Part shown: positions 39,777 through 48,919 of the stretch, in pieces
Numbering within the stretch: the first letter of the stretch is position 1
Layout of the letters: each line of letters opens with the position of its first letter
Origin: Micromonospora sp. NBC_00421
GTDB taxonomy: Bacteria; Actinomycetota; Actinomycetes; Mycobacteriales; Micromonosporaceae
Assembly: GCF_036017915.1 (NCBI RefSeq)
Contig: NZ_CP107929.1
Location: 2,170,001-2,234,000, forward strand
Length of the DNA stretch: 64,000 nucleotides
Direction: 5' to 3'
The notes under the pieces: model-generated
What the model saw: the letters and a program-made list of their open reading frames with translations, nothing else
Database searches by the model: none
What the model was told of the DNA's origin: nothing
Program-made: the position numbers and the translations under genes

Positions 39777-41915
39777 ATGGTCACCACCGTGCACCCCGGC
39801 GCGTGCCCCCTGGACTGTCCGGACACCTGCGTCTGGCAGCTCACCGTCACCGACGGGCGGCCGGTGGGCCTACGCGGCGATCCCGGACACCCGTACACCC
39901 GCGGCGCGTTGTGCGGCAAGGTGAGCCGTTACCTCGACGCGGTCACCGGCCCCGACCGGCTGACCACCCCGCTGGTGCGGGTCGGCCCCAAGGGGGTGGG
40001 GCCGGTGTCGTACCGGCCGGCGAGCTGGGACGAGGCGGTACGCCGGGTCGCCGACGGGTGGCAGGCCAGCATCGACATCCACGGTCCGGAGTCGATCCTG
40101 CCGTACTACTTCGCCGGCACCATGGGCCTGGTGCAGGGCTGGACGATGGGGCCCCGGCTCTTCGCCCACCTCGGGGCGTCGCGGCTGCGCACCACCATCT
40201 GCACCGCCGCCTCCCGGGCCGCCCTCGGGTCCCTCTACGGCGGGTCGGTCGGCTTCGAACCGGAGTCGGTGGTCGAGGCGAAACTGATCGTCCTGTGGGG
40301 GGCGAACCTGCTCTCCACCAACCTGCACCACTGGCCGTTCGTGCGGCAGGCCCAGCAGCGCGGCGCGTACATCGTCACCATCGACCCGCTGCGCACCGAC
40401 ACCGCCGCCCGCAGCGACGAACACGTCGCCCCGCTTCCCGGCACCGACGCCGCCCTGGCCCTGGGGCTGATGCGGCACGTGCGGGACCTCGGCGGCGCCG
40501 ACCGGCCGTGGCTGGCCGCGCACACCGTCGGCTGGGAGCGGATGGAGGCCCGCCTGGACGAGTGGCCGGTGACCCGCGCCGCCGCCGAGTGCGGCCTCGA
40601 CGCGGACGTGGTGCGCCGGCTCGGCGAACGGATCGCCACCACCCGGCCCACCGCCATCCGCATCGGGCTCGGTCTGCAACGACACGCCGGCGCCGGGCAG
40701 GCGGTCCGGGCCATCGCGGCGATCCCCCTGCTCACCGGTGACTTCCGCTATCCCGGGGGCGGGGCGTTGGCCACCACCAGCGGGCATCACCGCATCGACC
40801 CCGACCGTGTCGCCCGGCCCGCCGGGATGCCCGCGCCACCGGCCCGGTCGATCAACATGAGCCGGCTCGCCGCCGCACTGACCGGGGAGGCCGACCCGCC
40901 GGTCACCGCGCTGGTGGTCTTCGACACCAACCCGGTCGCCACCGTGCCCGACCAGAACCGGCTGCGCCGGGGGCTGACCCGCGCCGACCTGTTCACCGTG
41001 GTGCTGGAGCAGCGGTGGACCGACACCTGCGACTACGCCGACGTGGTGCTGCCGGCCACGATGCAACCCGAGCACCTGGACCTGCACACCTCCTACGGTC
41101 ACCACTACGCCACCGTGAACCTGCCGGCGCTCGACCCGCCGGGGCAGGCGTTGCCCAACACCGAGATCTTCCGTCGGATCGCCGCCGCCCTCGGCCTGAC
41201 CCATCCCCGGCTGCGCGACAGCGACGAGGACCTGGCCCGGCAACTGCTCGACGGCACCGGCATCGACTACGACGAGTTGACCCGCCGCACGTATGTGCGG
41301 GCCACCGGGGTGGCGGTGGGCTCCGCCCCGTACGCGCAGGGAGGTTTTCCCAGCCAGGACGGGCGGGCCCGGTTCCACGACCCCAGGTTGGCCGGGCAGG
41401 GGGTGGACCCGCTGGTCGGCTACACCCCGCCGGTCGAGGTGGGTGACGCGGCGCTGGCCCGCCGGTTCCCGCTGGCGTTGATCTCCCCGGCCGGCCGGTT
41501 CTTCCTCAACTCGACGTTCGCGTCGCTGCCCTGGCACCTCGGTCGCACCGGCCCGCCGCGCATCCACCTGCATCCCGTCGACGCCGCCGCCCGGGGCCTG
41601 ACCGACGGCGACCCGGCGCGGGTGCACAACGACCGGGGGGAGTTCCTGGCCACCGTCGCCGTGGACGACGCCACCCGCCCCGGGCTGGCGTTCACCTACA
41701 AGGCGTACTGGGCGCGGTTGAGCCCCGGCGGCAGCACCGTCAACGCGGTCACCGGGGTCCGCGACACCGACCTCGGTGGGGGGCCGACGTTCCACGACAC
41801 CCGGGTCGAGGTGCAGGCCGCCCCGGCGGACCTGATGCCGGCCGGCCCGGGGCAGCCGGAGCAGAGTCCGGCGGATGCCCCGCCCGCGCCGTCGGGTACC
41901 GCTCAGCCGGGCTGA
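39777..41915 (+). CDS. Molybdopterin-dependent oxidoreductase (DMSO-reductase family)
   Basis: 712 residues from ATG 39777. The [4Fe-4S] site is near the N-terminus: ACPLDCPDTCVWQL and CGKVSRYLDAV. The cofactor region shows LPYYFAGTMGLVQGW, TTICTAASRAALG, IVLWGANLLSTNLHHW and TGDFRYPGGGALATTSG. The C-terminal MoCo domain ends with FNST-like and YWARLSPGGSTVNAVTG. The substrate is not clear; there is no electron-transfer subunit beside it. The last 13 bp overlap the convergent coiled-coil gene. Confidence 0.9.
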   Translation: MVTTVHPGACPLDCPDTCVWQLTVTDGRPVGLRGDPGHPYTRGALCGKVSRYLDAVTGPDRLTTPLVRVGPKGVGPVSYRPASWDEAVRRVADGWQASIDIHGPESILPYYFAGTMGLVQGWTMGPRLFAHLGASRLRTTICTAASRAALGSLYGGSVGFEPESVVEAKLIVLWGANLLSTNLHHWPFVRQAQQRGAYIVTIDPLRTDTAARSDEHVAPLPGTDAALALGLMRHVRDLGGADRPWLAAHTVGWERMEARLDEWPVTRAAAECGLDADVVRRLGERIATTRPTAIRIGLGLQRHAGAGQAVRAIAAIPLLTGDFRYPGGGALATTSGHHRIDPDRVARPAGMPAPPARSINMSRLAAALTGEADPPVTALVVFDTNPVATVPDQNRLRRGLTRADLFTVVLEQRWTDTCDYADVVLPATMQPEHLDLHTSYGHHYATVNLPALDPPGQALPNTEIFRRIAAALGLTHPRLRDSDEDLARQLLDGTGIDYDELTRRTYVRATGVAVGSAPYAQGGFPSQDGRARFHDPRLAGQGVDPLVGYTPPVEVGDAALARRFPLALISPAGRFFLNSTFASLPWHLGRTGPPRIHLHPVDAAARGLTDGDPARVHNDRGEFLATVAVDDATRPGLAFTYKAYWARLSPGGSTVNAVTGVRDTDLGGGPTFHDTRVEVQAAPADLMPAGPGQPEQSPADAPPAPSGTAQPG

Positions 41916-43063
41916 GCCGTGCCGCCGAGCCGAGCCAGCGCGGTGGCCAGGGCGCTGACCTGGTCGGCGAGTTGGGCGGCCCGTTGGTGGGCGGCGTCGC
42001 GGTCGGCCTGCACCGCCGGCAGCAGCCGGTCCAGTTCGGTCAGCCGGGCCCGGTCGGCGGCGGTAGCCCGGTGGGCCTGCGCCAGGTCGGTGTGGGCCTG
42101 CGCCAGGTCGGCGGTCAGGGCGTCCACCCGGGCCAGGGCGGCGGCCAGGTCCTCGCCGGCCCTGGCGGTCGACGCGGCGGTCTCCTCCCGGGCGGCGTCG
42201 GCGTCGGCCCGCGCGGCGGCGGTGTCGCGACGGGCCACCTCGGCGGCGGCCTCGGCCTGCCGGGCCCGCTGCCCGGCCACGTCGGCCTCGGCACGGGACG
42301 CCACCGCATCGGCACGCGCCTGCCGGGTCTCCTCCCGGGAGGCGGCGGCGTCGGCGTCGGCGCGCTGTGCGTCGGCCTGCCGCCGGGCGGCGTCGGCGCG
42401 CGCGGCGTCGCGTTCGACGGTCAGGTCCGCGGCGCGTTGTCGCTGCGCGTCGCGTTCGGCGCGCAGGGTACGCAACTCGTGGCGGGCGGCGTCGCGGTCC
42501 CGTTCGGCCTGCACCCGCAGTGCCTGCGCGGCGGCGGTGTCGCGGCGGGCCGCCTCGGCGGCGGCCTCGGCCTGGGCGGCCGCCTGGTGTGCGGCGTCGG
42601 CCAGGGCCTCGGCCTGCGCGGCGCGGGCGTGCGCGGCGTCGGCGGCGGCTGTCGCGGCCCGGGTCTCCTGCCGGGCCCGGGTGGTCTCGGCGGCGGCCGT
42701 CTCGGCGGCCTCGCGGGCCTCGTCGCGGGCGGTGTGCGCCTCGGCGACCTGGGTGGCGGCGTCGGCGCGGACCTGGGCGAGTTGCCGTTCCACCCCGACC
42801 GGGGACAACTCGGCGTGCAACGCCTCGGTGAGGGTCTCCACCACCTGGTCGAGCCGGTCGACGGCCTCCCAGGTGCGGGCCACCTGACCAGGCAGGCCCG
42901 GGGCGTTGCGGTGGCGCATCCGCGAGTTGCGCGACGCCCGCTGGCAGGCGCCGTCGTTGTCCCGGCAGTAGCGGAACGGACGTCCCGCGCCGGCACGTTG
43001 CGGGACGTCACGTCCACAGTGCGCGCAGGGACGCAGGTCGGTGGGGGAGGGCTGCGGGTCCAT
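41903..43063 (-). CDS. Long Ala-rich coiled-coil protein with N-terminal zinc-finger-like motif
   Basis: 386 residues. Residues ~13-40 hold four Cys (CAHCGRDVPQRAG, then YCRDNDGACQRASRNSRMRH), arranged like a small zinc site. From ~60 to the end the sequence is a continuous Ala/Glu/Arg coiled coil with heptad-like RADAAARREEA-type repeats, about 300 residues or ~450 A if extended. I do not recognise the family. Such proteins can act as scaffolds or nucleoid/segregation factors; that is only a possibility. Confidence 0.75.
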   Translation of the reverse strand: MDPQPSPTDLRPCAHCGRDVPQRAGAGRPFRYCRDNDGACQRASRNSRMRHRNAPGLPGQVARTWEAVDRLDQVVETLTEALHAELSPVGVERQLAQVRADAATQVAEAHTARDEAREAAETAAAETTRARQETRAATAAADAAHARAAQAEALADAAHQAAAQAEAAAEAARRDTAAAQALRVQAERDRDAARHELRTLRAERDAQRQRAADLTVERDAARADAARRQADAQRADADAAASREETRQARADAVASRAEADVAGQRARQAEAAAEVARRDTAAARADADAAREETAASTARAGEDLAAALARVDALTADLAQAHTDLAQAHRATAADRARLTELDRLLPAVQADRDAAHQRAAQLADQVSALATALARLGGTAQPG

Positions 43064-43190
43064 CGACGGGGAAGTCTAGAGGCTGTGCCGGGACGTCGGC
43101 GGTCAGCCCGGCCGGAGCATGATCCAGGTCCGGGTGCGAGGGCCCCCGCGCGCCGGAGCCGCCAGGATGGTCCGCCGGCACCACGGCCGC

Positions 43191-43196
43191 TACCGT
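43191..43196 (+). promoter_or_regulatory. -10 element for a leaderless NUDIX gene
   Basis: TACCGT, then six bases, then GTG 43203. Confidence 0.45.
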
Positions 43197-43202
43197 GGGC
43201 CG

Positions 43203-43709
43203 GTGACCGTCTCCCGGTACATCGCCACCCTACGCGCCCACATCGGGCATGACCTGCTGCTCCTGCCCGGGGTGACGGGTGTGGTCCACGACGACGCCGG
43301 CCGGGTGCTGCTGGCCCGCCGCGGCGACAACGGCCGCTGGTCGTTGCCGGCCGGGGTGGTCGACCCGGGTGAGCAACCCGCCGACGCCGTCGTCCGGGAG
43401 GTGTGGGAGGAGACCGGTGTGCGGGTCGTCGTCGACCGGATCGCCGGCCTCGCCACCCATCCGGTGGTCTATCCCAACGGCGACGCCTGCGAGTACCTCA
43501 ACGTCTGGTTCCGGTGCCGGCCGGTCGGCGGGCAGGCCCGCGCCGACGGCGACGAGTCCACCGAGGTGGCCTGGTTCGCCCCCGACGACCTGCCGGAGCT
43601 CAACGAGTGGGCGCGGCTGCGCCTGGACACCGCCACGTCCGGGGACACCCCCTGGTTCGCCCCGCCGGGCGAACCACATCCCGCCCTGTGCCGACCCGAC
43701 GCGTTGTGA
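43203..43709 (+). CDS. NUDIX hydrolase
   Basis: 168 residues from GTG 43203. The Nudix box reads G-x5-E-x7-R-E-x-x-E-E-x-G in GVVDPGEQPADAVVREVWEETG, split here as GVVDPGEQP and REVWEETGV. Flanks LLARRGDNGRWSLPAG and EVAWFAPDDLPEL are typical. It should hydrolyse a nucleoside diphosphate linked to another group; the substrate is unknown. It ends at a long shared terminator with the convergent lacI-type gene. Confidence 0.9.
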   Translation: MTVSRYIATLRAHIGHDLLLLPGVTGVVHDDAGRVLLARRGDNGRWSLPAGVVDPGEQPADAVVREVWEETGVRVVVDRIAGLATHPVVYPNGDACEYLNVWFRCRPVGGQARADGDESTEVAWFAPDDLPELNEWARLRLDTATSGDTPWFAPPGEPHPALCRPDAL

Positions 43710-43711
43710 GC

Positions 43712-43769
43712 GCCGCGCCCACCCGTACGGTCCGGCCGGTCACCGCCCGGACCGTACGGTGGGCGCGGC
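43712..43769. terminator. Bidirectional terminator overlapping the lacI-type 3' end
   Basis: An inverted repeat of 23 pairs with one bulged C: 43712-43735 against 43747-43769, loop of 11. It ends the NUDIX transcript and, on the other strand, encodes the last ~10 residues of the LacI-type protein. Confidence 0.7.
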
Positions 43770-44798
43770 GGTGCTGTCCCGGATGGTCAGCCGGGGCGGC
43801 AGCAGGGTCACCTCCGGCACCGGTTCCTCGTGCAGCTTGCGCATCAGCAACGCCACGGCCTGCCGGCCGATCTCCTCGGCGGGCACCGGCACCGAGGTGA
43901 GCCGGGGGGCGGCCTGCTCGGCGAACTGGTCGGGGCAGATCGCCACCACCGACATGTCCTGCGGCACCCGCCGGCCGACGGTGGGCAGCGTGGCCAGCAC
44001 CGGCCCGACGGCCGCCTCGTTCTGCACCACCAGCGCGGACAGGTCGGGGTGCCGGTCGAGCAGGGCGGCCAGCTCCTGACGGATCGACGCCGGCCCCTCC
44101 TCGAAGGGCTGGGTGACCACCGTGACGCCGTGCCGGTCGGCGGCGGCGCCCACCCCGGCGCGGGTGCGGTGGGCGAAACCGGTGCCCCGGTCGTAGACGG
44201 CGGCCGGGGCACCGAGCAGCGCCACCCGGCGGTGCCCCAGCCGGGCCAGGTGTTCCACGCACACCTGGCCGGCGCGGTGGAAGTCCAGGTCCACACAGGT
44301 CAGCCCGGTGGGGTCGGCCGGCACGCCGATCAGCACGCTGGGCCGGGTCAGGTCCCGCAGCAGCGGCACCCGGGAGTCGTCCAGTTCGACGTCCATCACC
44401 AGCATCCCGTCGACCATGGCGCTGCCGGCGATCCGGCGCAGCCCGGCCGGCCCCTCGTCGGAGGTGACCAGCAGCACGTCGTGGTCGTACCGGCGGGCGG
44501 TGGTGACCACCGCGATGGCGAACTGCATCACCACCGGCACCTGCATGCCGGCGCGCAGCGGCAGCACCAGGGCGATGGTGTTGGCCCGTCGGCTGGCCAA
44601 CGCCCGCGCCCCGGCGTGCGGGTGGTAGCCCAACTCCCGGATGCTGGCCAACACCCGGGTGCGGGTCACCTCGGAGATGGCCCGTTTACCGCTGAGCACG
44701 TACGACACGGTGCTCACGGCCACCCCGGCGTGCCGGGCGACGTCGACGATGGTGACCTGGTCGGGGGACTTGCGGCGAGGCCCGGACGTCCCGCTCAC
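43740..44798 (-). CDS. LacI-family transcriptional regulator of the GH3 operon
   Basis: 352 residues from GTG 44798, in a GTGA overlap with the GH3 stop. The DNA-binding headpiece reads VTIVDVARHAGVAVSTVSYVL, then SGKRAISEVTRTRVLASIRELGY. The sugar-sensing periplasmic-binding-like domain follows (DGMLVMDVELDD, LGHRRVALLGAP, DLSALVVQNEAAVGPVL). It probably represses the GH3 gene through the palindromes at 47318 and 47387. Coupled translation after the enzyme gives feedback control. Confidence 0.9.
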   Translation of the reverse strand: MSGTSGPRRKSPDQVTIVDVARHAGVAVSTVSYVLSGKRAISEVTRTRVLASIRELGYHPHAGARALASRRANTIALVLPLRAGMQVPVVMQFAIAVVTTARRYDHDVLLVTSDEGPAGLRRIAGSAMVDGMLVMDVELDDSRVPLLRDLTRPSVLIGVPADPTGLTCVDLDFHRAGQVCVEHLARLGHRRVALLGAPAAVYDRGTGFAHRTRAGVGAAADRHGVTVVTQPFEEGPASIRQELAALLDRHPDLSALVVQNEAAVGPVLATLPTVGRRVPQDMSVVAICPDQFAEQAAPRLTSVPVPAEEIGRQAVALLMRKLHEEPVPEVTLLPPRLTIRDSTAAPTVRSGR

Positions 44799-47272
44799 CG
44801 CGACCCACCGCCGGCCCGTACCGTCGGGCGGGACGGCCCGGTCGGGGCGCCGGCGTGCACGGTCACCGCGCCGACCGCGCGGATGTCGCGGGCGGAGCGG
44901 CCGACCAGCAGGGTGTGCGTGGCGTCCTCCACCACCGGCCCACCGTGCTGCTCGTCCCACCAGGCCAGTTCGGTGGTACGCAGCCGCAGGGTGACCGTCC
45001 GCCGTTGGCCGGGGGCCAGGGTGAGCCGGACGAAGTCGCGCAGCTGCCGCAGGGGCTGTTTGACCCGGGAGCGCCGTTGCCGGGTGTAGAGCTGCACGGT
45101 CTCCTCACCCTCCCGGTCGCCGGTGTTGGTGACCTCGACGCTCACCTCGACCTCGTCGCCGACGGTCACCGTCGACGTGCTGACCCGAAGGTCGGCGTAG
45201 TCGAACCGGGTGTAGCTGAGGCCGTGACCGAACGGGTACAGCGGCTCACCCCGGTAGTAGAGGTAGGTGGTGTCCGCGCCGATCACGTCGTAGTCGAGCA
45301 GGTCGGGCAGGTCGGCGGCGTCGGCGTACCAGGTCTGGGTGAGCCGGCCGCCGGGGTCGGCGTCGCCGAGCAGCACCTGCGCCAGGGCGGTGCCGTGTTC
45401 CTGCCCGCCGTGCGCCGACCACAGCACCGCCGGCAGGTGCTCCTGCGCCCACCCGACCGCGTACGGGTAGCTGCTGGTGAGCACCAGCACGGTACGCGGG
45501 TTCGCGGCGTGCACGGCGCGCAACAGCCGGTCCTGCCCGGCCGGCAGGGTCAGGTCGATGCGGTCCTCGGTCTCCCGGCCGTCGACCATCGGGTGGTTGC
45601 CGAGGACGACGACCGCCACGTCGGCGGCGGCGGCCAGTGCGGCGGCCTCGGCCGCGCCGTCGGTGACGAGTTCGACGGTGAACCCGGTGGCGGTGTCCGG
45701 GTCGGCGGTGTCGGCGCGTAACCGCCCGTCGTCGTCGACCCGCACGTACGCGCCGGTGGCGAGGTGGTGCAGTAGGGCCGTGCCGTCGGGGCGGTGGTGG
45801 AACCGGAAGGTCTCCCGCACGATCCACCCGCCGGGCCCGGGCCGGTCGTTGGCCAGCGCCCCGTCGTCGTCGGCGCCGACGTGCCGGCCGTTGGCGACCG
45901 CACAGAGCGCCACCACGTCGTGTCCCCAGTCGAACACGTCGAACCAGGTGCCGTCGCGGCCGTCGTCGGCGGTCAGCGGGCCACCCTCCGACGCGCGGGG
46001 GCAGCGGACGTACCGGTCGCCGACGCGCAACGCGATCCGGTCGGCCCCGGTGTGGTGGGTGACCGCCGGCAGCCGCCGGGCCAGGCCCTCCCGGACGGTG
46101 ACCGCGTAGGGCAGGGTGCCGCTGTACCAGTCGGCGTGGACGGTGTCGGCGAGCGGGCCGAGCACCGCCACCCGGGGTACGGTGGCGGCCGGCAGGGGCA
46201 GCAGCCCGTCGTTGTGGAGCAACACGATCGACTGGCGGGCGGCCTCCCGGGCCAGTTCCCGGTGAGCGGGGCTGTCGAGGACGTCGGGGGAGACCCCGGC
46301 GAACGGGTCCTGCCCGGGTGGGTCCAGGTCTCCCAGGCGGACCCGGACGGTGAGGATGCGGCGCACCGCCCGGTCCACGTGCGACTCGTCGATCAGGCCC
46401 CGGTCGAGGGCCTCGGTGAGCCGCCGGACGGTCTGCCCGCTGTCGGTGTCGTCCTCGGTGAAGTTGTCGATGCCGGCGCGCAGGGCGGCGGCGAAGCCGG
46501 TGACGTGGTCGGGCAGGTACTGCTGCACCCCGGCGATGTTGGTGACCGCGCCGGCGTCGCCGACCACCATCAGCGCGTCGGGGGTCCACCGCCGCAGTTC
46601 GCTCTCCAGCAGCGGGCTCAGGTGCGCGGGTACCCCGTTGACCAGGTTGTACGAGGCCATCACGGCGACCGCCGCGCCGGCGGCGAGGGGGGCGCGGAAC
46701 GCCGGCAGTTCGTAGTCGTGCAGCACCCGGGGTGGCAGGTCGCTGGAGGTGGTGGCCCGGTCGGTCTCGTTGTTGTAGCCGAGGAAGTGCTTCACCGTCG
46801 GGGCGGTGCGCAGCCGGTGGGGGTGCTCGCCGCGCAGCCCCCAGGCGTAGGCGGTGGCGAGCCGGCCGGTCAGCCACGGGTCCTCCGACCAGCCTTCCTC
46901 GTTGCGGCCCCACCGGGGGTCGCGCAGCGGGTTGACCACCGGCGCCCACACGTTGAGCCCGACGGCGGCCGGGTCGGCCTGGTGTTTGACCCGCACCTCG
47001 TCGCCGACGGCGGCGCCGACCGCCCGGATCAGTGCGGGGTTCCAGCTGCTGGCCAGGCCGACGGCCTGCGGGAAGACGGTGGCCGGCCCGAGCCAGGCGA
47101 CCCCGTGCAGCGCCTCGGTGCCGGTGCGGAAACCGGGCAGGCCCAGGCGCGGCACGGGGGCCTGCCACTGGTGCAGCAGGCCGATCTTCTCCGGCAGGGT
47201 GAGCCGGGCCAGCAGGTCGTCGGCGTACACCTCGGGGGACGGACCGGTGGCGCGGTCGGCGGGGTCGTTCAT
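44795..47272 (-). CDS. GH3 glycoside hydrolase with fascin-like beta-trefoil insertion
   Basis: 825 residues from ATG 47272. The GH3 barrel has MKHFLGYN-type motif as VKHFLGYNNETDRATTSSD, the nucleophile Asp in ALMVVGDAGAVTNIAG, and NEEGWSEDP near residue 120. The sandwich domain has VVVLGNHPMVDGRETEDRIDL and the C-terminus is fibronectin-III-like (ETVQLYTRQRRSRV). Between the two GH3 domains (~residues 410-560) lies a segment with GRHVGADDDGALAND and GAYVRVDDDGRLRADT, like fascin/actin-crosslinking beta-trefoils, where PA14 usually occurs. Probably a beta-glucosidase or xylosidase; no signal peptide is seen, so it is intracellular. Confidence 0.9.
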   Translation of the reverse strand: MNDPADRATGPSPEVYADDLLARLTLPEKIGLLHQWQAPVPRLGLPGFRTGTEALHGVAWLGPATVFPQAVGLASSWNPALIRAVGAAVGDEVRVKHQADPAAVGLNVWAPVVNPLRDPRWGRNEEGWSEDPWLTGRLATAYAWGLRGEHPHRLRTAPTVKHFLGYNNETDRATTSSDLPPRVLHDYELPAFRAPLAAGAAVAVMASYNLVNGVPAHLSPLLESELRRWTPDALMVVGDAGAVTNIAGVQQYLPDHVTGFAAALRAGIDNFTEDDTDSGQTVRRLTEALDRGLIDESHVDRAVRRILTVRVRLGDLDPPGQDPFAGVSPDVLDSPAHRELAREAARQSIVLLHNDGLLPLPAATVPRVAVLGPLADTVHADWYSGTLPYAVTVREGLARRLPAVTHHTGADRIALRVGDRYVRCPRASEGGPLTADDGRDGTWFDVFDWGHDVVALCAVANGRHVGADDDGALANDRPGPGGWIVRETFRFHHRPDGTALLHHLATGAYVRVDDDGRLRADTADPDTATGFTVELVTDGAAEAAALAAAADVAVVVLGNHPMVDGRETEDRIDLTLPAGQDRLLRAVHAANPRTVLVLTSSYPYAVGWAQEHLPAVLWSAHGGQEHGTALAQVLLGDADPGGRLTQTWYADAADLPDLLDYDVIGADTTYLYYRGEPLYPFGHGLSYTRFDYADLRVSTSTVTVGDEVEVSVEVTNTGDREGEETVQLYTRQRRSRVKQPLRQLRDFVRLTLAPGQRRTVTLRLRTTELAWWDEQHGGPVVEDATHTLLVGRSARDIRAVGAVTVHAGAPTGPSRPTVRAGGGSR

Positions 47273-47317
47273 CTGCGGTTACCTTCCGGTGGGCGCGCGG
47301 TGAGGCGCCGACCGGCG

Positions 47318-47333
47318 GTCGAAGCGCTTCGAC
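47318..47333. promoter_or_regulatory. LacI-type operator 1 upstream of the GH3 gene
   Basis: GTCGAAGCGCTTCGAC is a perfect 16-bp palindrome ~46 bp upstream of the GH3 start, the classic GAAnCGnTTC-like core of LacI-family sites. Confidence 0.7.
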
Positions 47334-47386
47334 GGCCGTGGTGACGTGCGGCATCGCGCGGTGGTGGGGTCGTCGGCCCGGAGCGG

Positions 47387-47398
47387 CGAAGCGCTTCG
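47387..47398. promoter_or_regulatory. LacI-type operator 2 upstream of the GH3 gene
   Basis: CGAAGCGCTTCG repeats the core of operator 1 with its start 69 bp away, allowing DNA looping by a tetrameric or dimeric LacI protein. Confidence 0.65.
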
Positions 47399-47408
47399 AC
47401 GACTGCGG

Positions 47409-47446
47409 AAAACATGCCGCCCCGGGTGCCCGAACGACGGGGCGGC
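47409..47446 (-). terminator. Terminator of the ROK regulator gene
   Basis: On the minus strand GCCGCCCCG (47446-47438) pairs with CGGGGCGGC (47424-47416) around a 13-base loop; a T-run follows (AAAA at 47409-47412 on the plus strand). Confidence 0.65.
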
Positions 47447-47500
47447 GGTTCGAGGTTGGCACCTGCGCGTCGACCGGTCAAGGGGTGACCGGTACCCGGA

Positions 47501-48721
47501 TCAGCCGACGGGAAGTCGACCGGCCTCGATGGTGGCCAACGCGGCGGTCGCACCGCCCAGCGCGGTGGCGGCGGAGTCCAACCGGGAGGCGTCGAGCCGG
47601 CAGCCACCGGCCTGCGGGGCGAGGGTCCGGGCGGCCAGTTCCGCCCGGGCCGCCGGCAGCAGCCAGGGTGCCAGGGTGGCGAAGTGCCCACCCACCACGA
47701 TCGCCTCCGGGTTGAGCAGGTTCGCCAGCACCGACGCCCCGTGCCCGAGGTACCGGCCGATCTCGGTGAGCCCCGTCAGCACGAACGGGTCCTCCTGCCG
47801 GGCCGACGCGATGATCCGGTCGACCTCCGGCAGGTAGTCGGTGACGGGGCCGTCCCCGGTGGTGTCGGGCAGCAGCCGGGCGACAACGGCCGGGAGGGCG
47901 GTCACCGCGGCCAGGCAGCCGCGCCGCCCGCACGGGCACGGTGGCCCGGCCGGGTCGAGGCAGAGGTGGCCGAGTTCACCGGCGTGTCCCCGGCTGCCGC
48001 GCAGCAGCCGACCGCCGGTGAGCACCCCGGCGCCGACGGAGACACCGCCGGTGAGGTGGACCAGGTCGGTGGCGGCGGCGTACCCGCCGTGCCGCTGTTC
48101 GGCCAGGACGGCGAGGTTGGCGTCGGTGTCGACGGCGACGGGGAAACCGGTCTCCCGCAGCGCGGCCCGCAGGTCGGCGGCGAGCGGCACGTCCCGCCAG
48201 CCGAGGCCGCTGGCCAGCGGCACCCCGCCGGCGGTGTCGACCAGGCCGGGCACCCCGACGGTGAGGCCGAGCACGGTACGCCCCTGCCCGGTGACCCGGC
48301 CGACCGCACGTCGGGCCAGCGTGACCAGCGCCCGGACGGTCTCGGCGGGGGAGGCGGTGGGGGCGGGGAACGCCCGCCGCCAGGTGAGCAGCCGGTTACC
48401 GGCCGGGTCCACGGCGACGACCACCAGGTCGTCCGCCCCGATCTGCAGACCCAGCGCGGCGTAGGGGGCGCCGTCGAGGACGAGCATGGTGGCCGGCCGG
48501 CCGACCCGGTTGCCGGTCAGCCCGGTCTCGCGGACCAGCCGCCGGTCGAGCAGCTCGGCGACCAGGCTGGACACGGTGGCCTTGTTGAGTCCGGTGGTGG
48601 CGGCGATGTCGGCCCGCGAACAGGGGGCGTGCAGGCGGACGTGCCGCAGGACCACGGCCCGGTTGGCCACCCGGACGTCGCCCAGGTCGGTCGGCTGCGG
48701 TGCGTTGTGGATGCTGATCAC
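47501..48721 (-). CDS. ROK-family transcriptional regulator
   Basis: 406 residues from GTG 48721; a longer frame starts at 48808. The N-terminal helix-turn-helix is SRADIAATTGLNKATVSSLV, then AELLDRRLVRETG. The sugar-kinase-like domain shows LGLTVGVPGLVDTAGGV, HAGELGHLCLDPAGPPCPCGRRGC (ROK zinc cysteines in this block) and GGHFATLAPW. It senses a sugar and may control the GH42 gene through the GTTTGG site at its promoter; that link is inference from gene order. Confidence 0.9.
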   Translation of the reverse strand: MISIHNAPQPTDLGDVRVANRAVVLRHVRLHAPCSRADIAATTGLNKATVSSLVAELLDRRLVRETGLTGNRVGRPATMLVLDGAPYAALGLQIGADDLVVVAVDPAGNRLLTWRRAFPAPTASPAETVRALVTLARRAVGRVTGQGRTVLGLTVGVPGLVDTAGGVPLASGLGWRDVPLAADLRAALRETGFPVAVDTDANLAVLAEQRHGGYAAATDLVHLTGGVSVGAGVLTGGRLLRGSRGHAGELGHLCLDPAGPPCPCGRRGCLAAVTALPAVVARLLPDTTGDGPVTDYLPEVDRIIASARQEDPFVLTGLTEIGRYLGHGASVLANLLNPEAIVVGGHFATLAPWLLPAARAELAARTLAPQAGGCRLDASRLDSAATALGGATAALATIEAGRLPVG

Positions 48722-48919
48722 GATCTGCCCGCTCCCTGCGGCCGACGGTGGGTGGTGCCGTGCCGGTGCATCATCGCCCACCGCCGCCGTGGCGGCGGTG
48801 GGCGACACCGTCGGTGGGCCGGTGCACCGACGGAAAGCCTATTCGGATGGAAATTCAACTAATCCTAGCGGCACACCCGGCACCGGGGCACCGTGAGGAG
48901 GACCGCCGACCCGCAGGGC

